Assembly (NCBI GenBank): GCA_905215015.1
Contig: CAJMOS010000031.1
Span: forward strand, 1-25,546
Reading direction: 5' to 3'
DNA: 25,546 nt
From: an uncultured bacterium
GTDB taxonomy: Bacteria; Spirochaetota; Spirochaetia; Sphaerochaetales; Sphaerochaetaceae
Shown here: positions 22,217 to 25,546 of the stretch, one piece after another
Numbering within the stretch: position 1 is the first letter of the stretch
Layout of the letters: every line of letters starts with the position of its first letter
Notes under the pieces: model-generated
Database searches by the model: none
The model's input: the letters and a program-made list of their open reading frames with translations, nothing else
What the model was told of the DNA's origin: nothing
Translations under genes and position numbers: made by a program

Positions 22217-23242
22217 TCAGTACTTCTCACCAATCTTCTGGATCTGGGCGATGATATCCTCGTACCCTTTGCCATACTTCTCGTAGATCGGTCCCATGCG
22301 GTCCTGGAACTTCTTCAGCTCTGCAGCGGACAGCTCGGTCACCACGGTACCGGCATCGCGGACGATTTTCTCGGAAGCGGCTTCCTTCTCCGCCCATTTC
22401 TGCTTCTCGAACTCCTCGGTCTCCTTGGCGCACTGCTTGATGATCGCAAGGTCCTCGGCGGAAACGGACTTCAACGCGGCGGCGGAGGCAAGCAGGATCT
22501 CCGGAACACGGGTATGGCCGTCAAGCACGTAGTACTTCGCTGCCTGGTAGTCGCCCATGTTCTGATAGGTCGGCCAGTTGTTCTCGGCACCATCGACGGT
22601 GCCCTGGGTGATGGCGGAATAGACGTCGTTCGGTCCGATGCCGGTGATGCCGACAGCACCGAGGGCGTTGGTCATATCGACCATCATCTGGTTGTTCTGC
22701 ATGCGGATCTTCAGACCCTTCAGATCCTCGACGGACTTCACCAGCTTGTTGGTGTAGTAGGAGCGGCAGCCGGAATCATACCAGCACAGGCCGATCAGGC
22801 CGGAGCCGGAAGCCTCGATGTCTGCGAGCATTTTCTGTCCGATCTCCCCATCAAGGACGGCCCACTCATGGGCTGCATTCTTGTACAGATACGGAAGCTG
22901 GATGGCGTTGATCGCAGGAACATAGGAAGCGACGGGGCTCGCCGAGACACGGGCGAAGCCAAGGTCGCCGGCCTGCATGGCCTCGATGGCTCCGGTCTCC
23001 TGTCCATACAGGGTACCACCGGTATACACTTCGATCTTCACTCTTCCGTTGGTCTTCTCCTCGACCAATTTGGCAAACTGCTGGTCCGCAAGGGAAGTCG
23101 GATAGCCGTCAGCATGGACCTCGGAGAGCTGGAGCGTCACAGACTTTGCGGGAGCGGCTCCGGAGCTCTCCATCCCACCCTGTGCGAATGCCATCGATGC
23201 AACGATGCCAGCCATCAATGCGATAGAAACAAGTCTTTTCAT
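22217..23242 (-). CDS. dctP: TRAP transporter substrate-binding protein
   Basis: A 341-residue periplasmic binding protein of the DctP family. The frame opens 24 codons upstream, but the ATG at 23242 has AAGGAGG 6 nt upstream and begins a signal peptide (MKRLVSIALMAGIVASMAFA, cleavage after AFA). Mature motifs are KLVEEKTNGRVKIEVY near 60-75, GLKIRMQNN (about 180-188, whose Arg binds the ligand carboxylate in this family) and QGTVDGAENNWPTY. This ligand-pocket style is common in sugar-acid binding TRAP proteins, but I cannot read the ligand from it. It is the first gene of the dctP-dctQ-dctM-reductase-cyclase operon. Confidence 0.93.
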   Translation of the reverse strand: MKRLVSIALMAGIVASMAFAQGGMESSGAAPAKSVTLQLSEVHADGYPTSLADQQFAKLVEEKTNGRVKIEVYTGGTLYGQETGAIEAMQAGDLGFARVSASPVASYVPAINAIQLPYLYKNAAHEWAVLDGEIGQKMLADIEASGSGLIGLCWYDSGCRSYYTNKLVKSVEDLKGLKIRMQNNQMMVDMTNALGAVGITGIGPNDVYSAITQGTVDGAENNWPTYQNMGDYQAAKYYVLDGHTRVPEILLASAAALKSVSAEDLAIIKQCAKETEEFEKQKWAEKEAASEKIVRDAGTVVTELSAAELKKFQDRMGPIYEKYGKGYEDIIAQIQKIGEKY

Positions 23243-23267
23243 TTGATCCTCCTTCAGAATCAACATG

Positions 23268-23317
23268 AAAATGGTACTATCGAAATGTCGTTTTACAAAA
23301 CGATTTTTTACCATTTT
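23268..23317. promoter_or_regulatory. nested palindrome upstream of dctP, probable operator
   Basis: Inner TCGTTTT-AC-AAAACGA (23288-23303), 7-bp perfect arms with a 2-bp centre. Outer AAAATGGTA (23268-23276) pairs with TACCATTTT (23309-23317). It lies 26-75 nt upstream of the dctP ATG. The inner site has the look of an IclR/KdgR- or GntR-type operator. Alternatively the transcript folds here. Confidence 0.55.
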
Positions 23318-23404
23318 GTTCTCTTTGGCATGCGTATCTTTGACTTTTTCAGACCTGATTGATTGTCTTTCGCAGGTATTGTCCTCATTGAATCAATCCA
23401 ATCA

Positions 23405-23433
23405 ACAATATGGACTCAACATTGTTTTTGCAA
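23405..23433 (-). promoter_or_regulatory. candidate dctP promoter
   Basis: Minus strand TTGCAA (23428-23433), 17 bp, TATTGT (23405-23410). It would give a leader of about 155 nt that includes the palindromes. A nearer, weaker alternative is TTGTAA with TACCAT within the nested repeat. I cannot choose between them from sequence alone. Confidence 0.35.
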
Positions 23434-23502
23434 GATGAAATGCAAAGCTAGAGGAAATTCGGATATGCAGGAATGGTTTTCCGCATTGTCCAGCCTCACG
23501 GC

Positions 23503-23535
23503 AAAAAAAGAGGAGGGACCGTCGGATCCCTCCTC
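23503..23535 (-). terminator. intrinsic terminator of valS
   Basis: Minus strand GAGGAGGGA and TCCCTCCTC form a 9-bp perfect stem (23527-23535 with 23510-23518), directly followed by seven Us (23503-23509). It begins about 22 nt after the valS stop. Confidence 0.9.
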
Positions 23536-23557
23536 TTCTTCGCCAGGCAAGCCGCGT

Positions 23558-25546
23558 TCAGCCGAGCTTTGCAAGCAAGTCAAGATGCTCGGTATCCTTG
23601 GCGATCTTCTCGTCGAATTCGGCCTTCTTCGCCTGTTCCTTCTCGACTGCCTCAGCCTTGGCATGCTCCAGGAACTGCGGGTTGGACAGCTTCTTCATGG
23701 TGCCATCGAGCAGTTTCCGAGTCTTCTCGATATCGCTCTTCAGCTTGGCGATCTCGGCGGGCACGTCAATCGCTTCCTTTACGAAGAGGTAGGAGGCGTA
23801 GCCCTTCCCGCTGACGGGGAACGCCTTGCCGATATCTTCCCTGCCCTCGGTGTCGATCACCAAGCTGCTGGCCCCGGCAAAACCTGCCAGCAAATCCCGT
23901 TCCTCGACGAAGAAACCGACCGCGGAGAAGCCCTTGTCTGGCTTGATTACCACGCGGACCTTCTTCTCCAAGGGGATCCCGAGCTCGCTGCGGGCCGCAC
24001 GGATGCCGGTGACCACATCCTGCATGCTGTCGACGATGGCAGCCTCGGCTGGGTGCCTGCGGCTTTCCTGGTAGACCGGATAGGGTTCCGTGATCAGGCT
24101 GTACGGCTTGCTTCCCGGCAACTGGTCGTAAATCTCCTCGGTAACGAAGCTGACAAAGGGATGCAGAAGCCTGAGGGATTCCTTCAGGATATCCAAGAGC
24201 AGGCTGACCGTGCGGCTCTTGACCTGCCCGTCCTGGGAGTAGAGACCATGCTTGGAGTACTCGACGTACCAGTCGCAGAAGTCATTCCAGAAGAAATCAT
24301 AGCAGGCCTTGGAAGCCTCGTCATAGCGGTAGCTCTCAATCGCCTCGCGGGTTGTCTTCACCGCCTCGTTCAACTTGTGGTAGATCCACTTGTCCATCGT
24401 GGACAGCTCGATCTTCGAGACGTCCACCAGCTGCGCGCCATCAAGACTTTGCAGCAGGAACCTGGCTGCGTTCCAGATTTTGTTCGCGAAGCGGCTGCCC
24501 AAGTTGAAGGACTGCATGTCGATCTTGATGTCCTGGCCCTGGGTCGCCATGTAGCTCAGGGTGAACTTCATGGCGTCTGCACCATACTGGTCCACCACAT
24601 CGAGAGGATCGATGCCGTTGCCCAGACTCTTGCTCATCTTCCTGCCCTGCTTGTCCCGCACAAGGCCCGTGATGTAGACGTCGTGGAACGGGACCTTTCC
24701 GAGGAACTCGAGGGAAGCCATGATCATGCGGCTGATCCAGAAGAAGATGATGTCATAGGCGGAAACCAGCGCATTGGTCGGGAAGAACTTCTCCATGTCC
24801 GGGGTCTTCTCGGGCCAGCCGAGGGTGCTGAAGGGCCACAGCCAGGAACTGAACCAGGTGTCGAGCACCTCGTCGTCCTGGACGAGCTTCTTCGAATGGC
24901 ACTTCGGGCACTCGGTCGGATCGGTGCGGCTGACAACCATCTGTCCGCAGTCCTCGCAGTACCAGACCGGAATCCGATGTCCCCACCAGAGCTGGCGGCT
25001 GATGCACCAGTCGTTGATGTTCTCCAACCAGTTGGTGTAGGTCAGCTCGAAGCGCTTCGGGTAGAAGTGCAGCTCGCCGTCCTTCAGGGCTTGCAAGGCC
25101 TTGTCGGCCATCCCTTTCATACGGACGAACCATTGGTCGGAAAGGTAGGGCTCGATGACGGTGTGGCAACGGTAGCAGTGCCCGACATCATGCTTGATGT
25201 CCTCCACCTTCACCAGCAGGCCAAGCTTGTCCAGGTCCTCGACCACAAGCTTCCTGGCCTCTTCCGGCTTCAGGCCACGGTATTTCTCCGGCACGTTCTC
25301 GTTCAGCGTGCCGTCGGGGTTCAGCACATTGATCGGCTCCAGGTTGTGGCGCTTGCCGCACTGGTAGTCGTTGGGATCGTGGGCAGGGGTGATCTTCACC
25401 ATGCCGGTGCCGAACTCGCGGTCGACGAAGGCGTCGGTGATGATGGGGATGTCCCGCCCGGTCAAAGGCAGGTGCAGCATCTTGCCGACGATGGACTTGT
25501 AGCGCTCGTCATCAGGATGCACGGCCACCGCCTGGTCACCGAACAT
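23558..25546 (-). CDS. valS: valyl-tRNA synthetase, C-terminal part (5' end outside window)
   Basis: The 662 codons present are the C-terminal three quarters of a class I valyl-tRNA synthetase. Visible parts are the end of the CP1 editing domain (TGMVKITPAHDPNDY), the WCISRQLWWGHRIPVWYC segment, a zinc-finger-like CPKC region, the KMSKS loop (24626-24640), the anticodon-binding helical domain (FFWNDFCDWYVEYSK) and the C-terminal coiled coil (about the last 65 residues). The HIGH motif and Rossmann N-half lie beyond the edge, and the Met at 25546 is probably internal. It charges tRNA-Val and edits threonine. Confidence 0.96.
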   Translation of the reverse strand: MFGDQAVAVHPDDERYKSIVGKMLHLPLTGRDIPIITDAFVDREFGTGMVKITPAHDPNDYQCGKRHNLEPINVLNPDGTLNENVPEKYRGLKPEEARKLVVEDLDKLGLLVKVEDIKHDVGHCYRCHTVIEPYLSDQWFVRMKGMADKALQALKDGELHFYPKRFELTYTNWLENINDWCISRQLWWGHRIPVWYCEDCGQMVVSRTDPTECPKCHSKKLVQDDEVLDTWFSSWLWPFSTLGWPEKTPDMEKFFPTNALVSAYDIIFFWISRMIMASLEFLGKVPFHDVYITGLVRDKQGRKMSKSLGNGIDPLDVVDQYGADAMKFTLSYMATQGQDIKIDMQSFNLGSRFANKIWNAARFLLQSLDGAQLVDVSKIELSTMDKWIYHKLNEAVKTTREAIESYRYDEASKACYDFFWNDFCDWYVEYSKHGLYSQDGQVKSRTVSLLLDILKESLRLLHPFVSFVTEEIYDQLPGSKPYSLITEPYPVYQESRRHPAEAAIVDSMQDVVTGIRAARSELGIPLEKKVRVVIKPDKGFSAVGFFVEERDLLAGFAGASSLVIDTEGREDIGKAFPVSGKGYASYLFVKEAIDVPAEIAKLKSDIEKTRKLLDGTMKKLSNPQFLEHAKAEAVEKEQAKKAEFDEKIAKDTEHLDLLAKLG

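Larger units (their letters stand above)
23243..23557. other. 315-bp spacer between valS and dctP
   Basis: AT-rich and without a gene. From the dctP side it holds the dctP ribosome site, a nested inverted repeat (23268-23317), a cluster of ATTGATT/AATCAAT repeats (about 23355-23405, including ATTGAATCAAT), a candidate dctP promoter (23405-23433) and the valS terminator (23503-23535). Confidence 0.7.

Noticed and set aside
23243..23314. N-terminal extension of dctP to 23314
   Set aside because: It would bury the signal peptide 24 residues in; the internal ATG has AAGGAGG and begins a normal signal sequence.
25544..25546. valS start codon at 25546
   Set aside because: The Met belongs to the TMFGDQAV-type interior of the editing domain; the catalytic HIGH half must lie beyond the window.
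1..25546. defence system, prophage, integrative element or CRISPR array
   Set aside because: No integrase, transposase, repeat-spacer pattern, toxin-antitoxin pair or attachment repeats were seen on either strand.

Overview
The window is a GC-rich bacterial chromosome segment (high-50s percent GC by eye, not computed) with short AT-rich spacers. Gene content and protein character suggest a Spirochaetota member, perhaps of the Sphaerochaeta/Treponema kind. The pointers are a Lon that looks spirochaetal, a lipoprotein with a relaxed lipobox, an oversized RecJ, a tiny Hc1-like basic protein and a TRAP-based sugar-acid locus. This placement is an impression from the proteins, not a computed phylogeny. 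No rRNA, tRNA, CRISPR array, phage or insertion sequence was seen.

Left part (1-8.0 kb), mostly minus strand: recO, recJ and rpsU (bS21) run as a repair/translation block. recO has an extended -10 promoter, and rpsU has its own promoter whose -35 box overlaps the recJ stop codon. Next are an ankyrin-repeat lipoprotein and, divergent from it, a DUF4105-type permuted papain-fold membrane protein. The 3' end of that gene overlaps a convergent LemA-like small membrane protein, which is itself coupled to an orphan carbamate kinase gene (arcC).

Middle (8.1-14.0 kb), plus strand: a YhhQ/VUT-family transporter, then lon, a U32-family (TrhP-like) protein and a membrane glycosyltransferase 2 gene in a tight run. 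A 58-residue Hc1/histone-H1-like protein follows with its own promoter and terminator.

Right part (14.1-23.3 kb): an acid-sugar locus. garD (galactarate dehydratase) and a D-2-hydroxyacid dehydrogenase overlap on the minus strand. A cytoplasmic GH43 glycosidase is divergent from garD across a 368-bp structured spacer. A five-gene minus-strand operon then encodes a complete TRAP transporter (dctP-dctQ-dctM), a ketopantoate-reductase-like enzyme and a cyclase/formamidase-family metal hydrolase. Together these suggest import, hydrolysis, redox conversion and dehydration of a hydroxy-acid or aldarate. The usual KDGlucarate aldolase, tartronate semialdehyde reductase and any regulator are absent from the window, so the substrate and later steps are open. 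This locus is the best candidate for undescribed biochemistry here.

The window ends inside valS (minus strand, 5' end outside), which has a clear intrinsic terminator.
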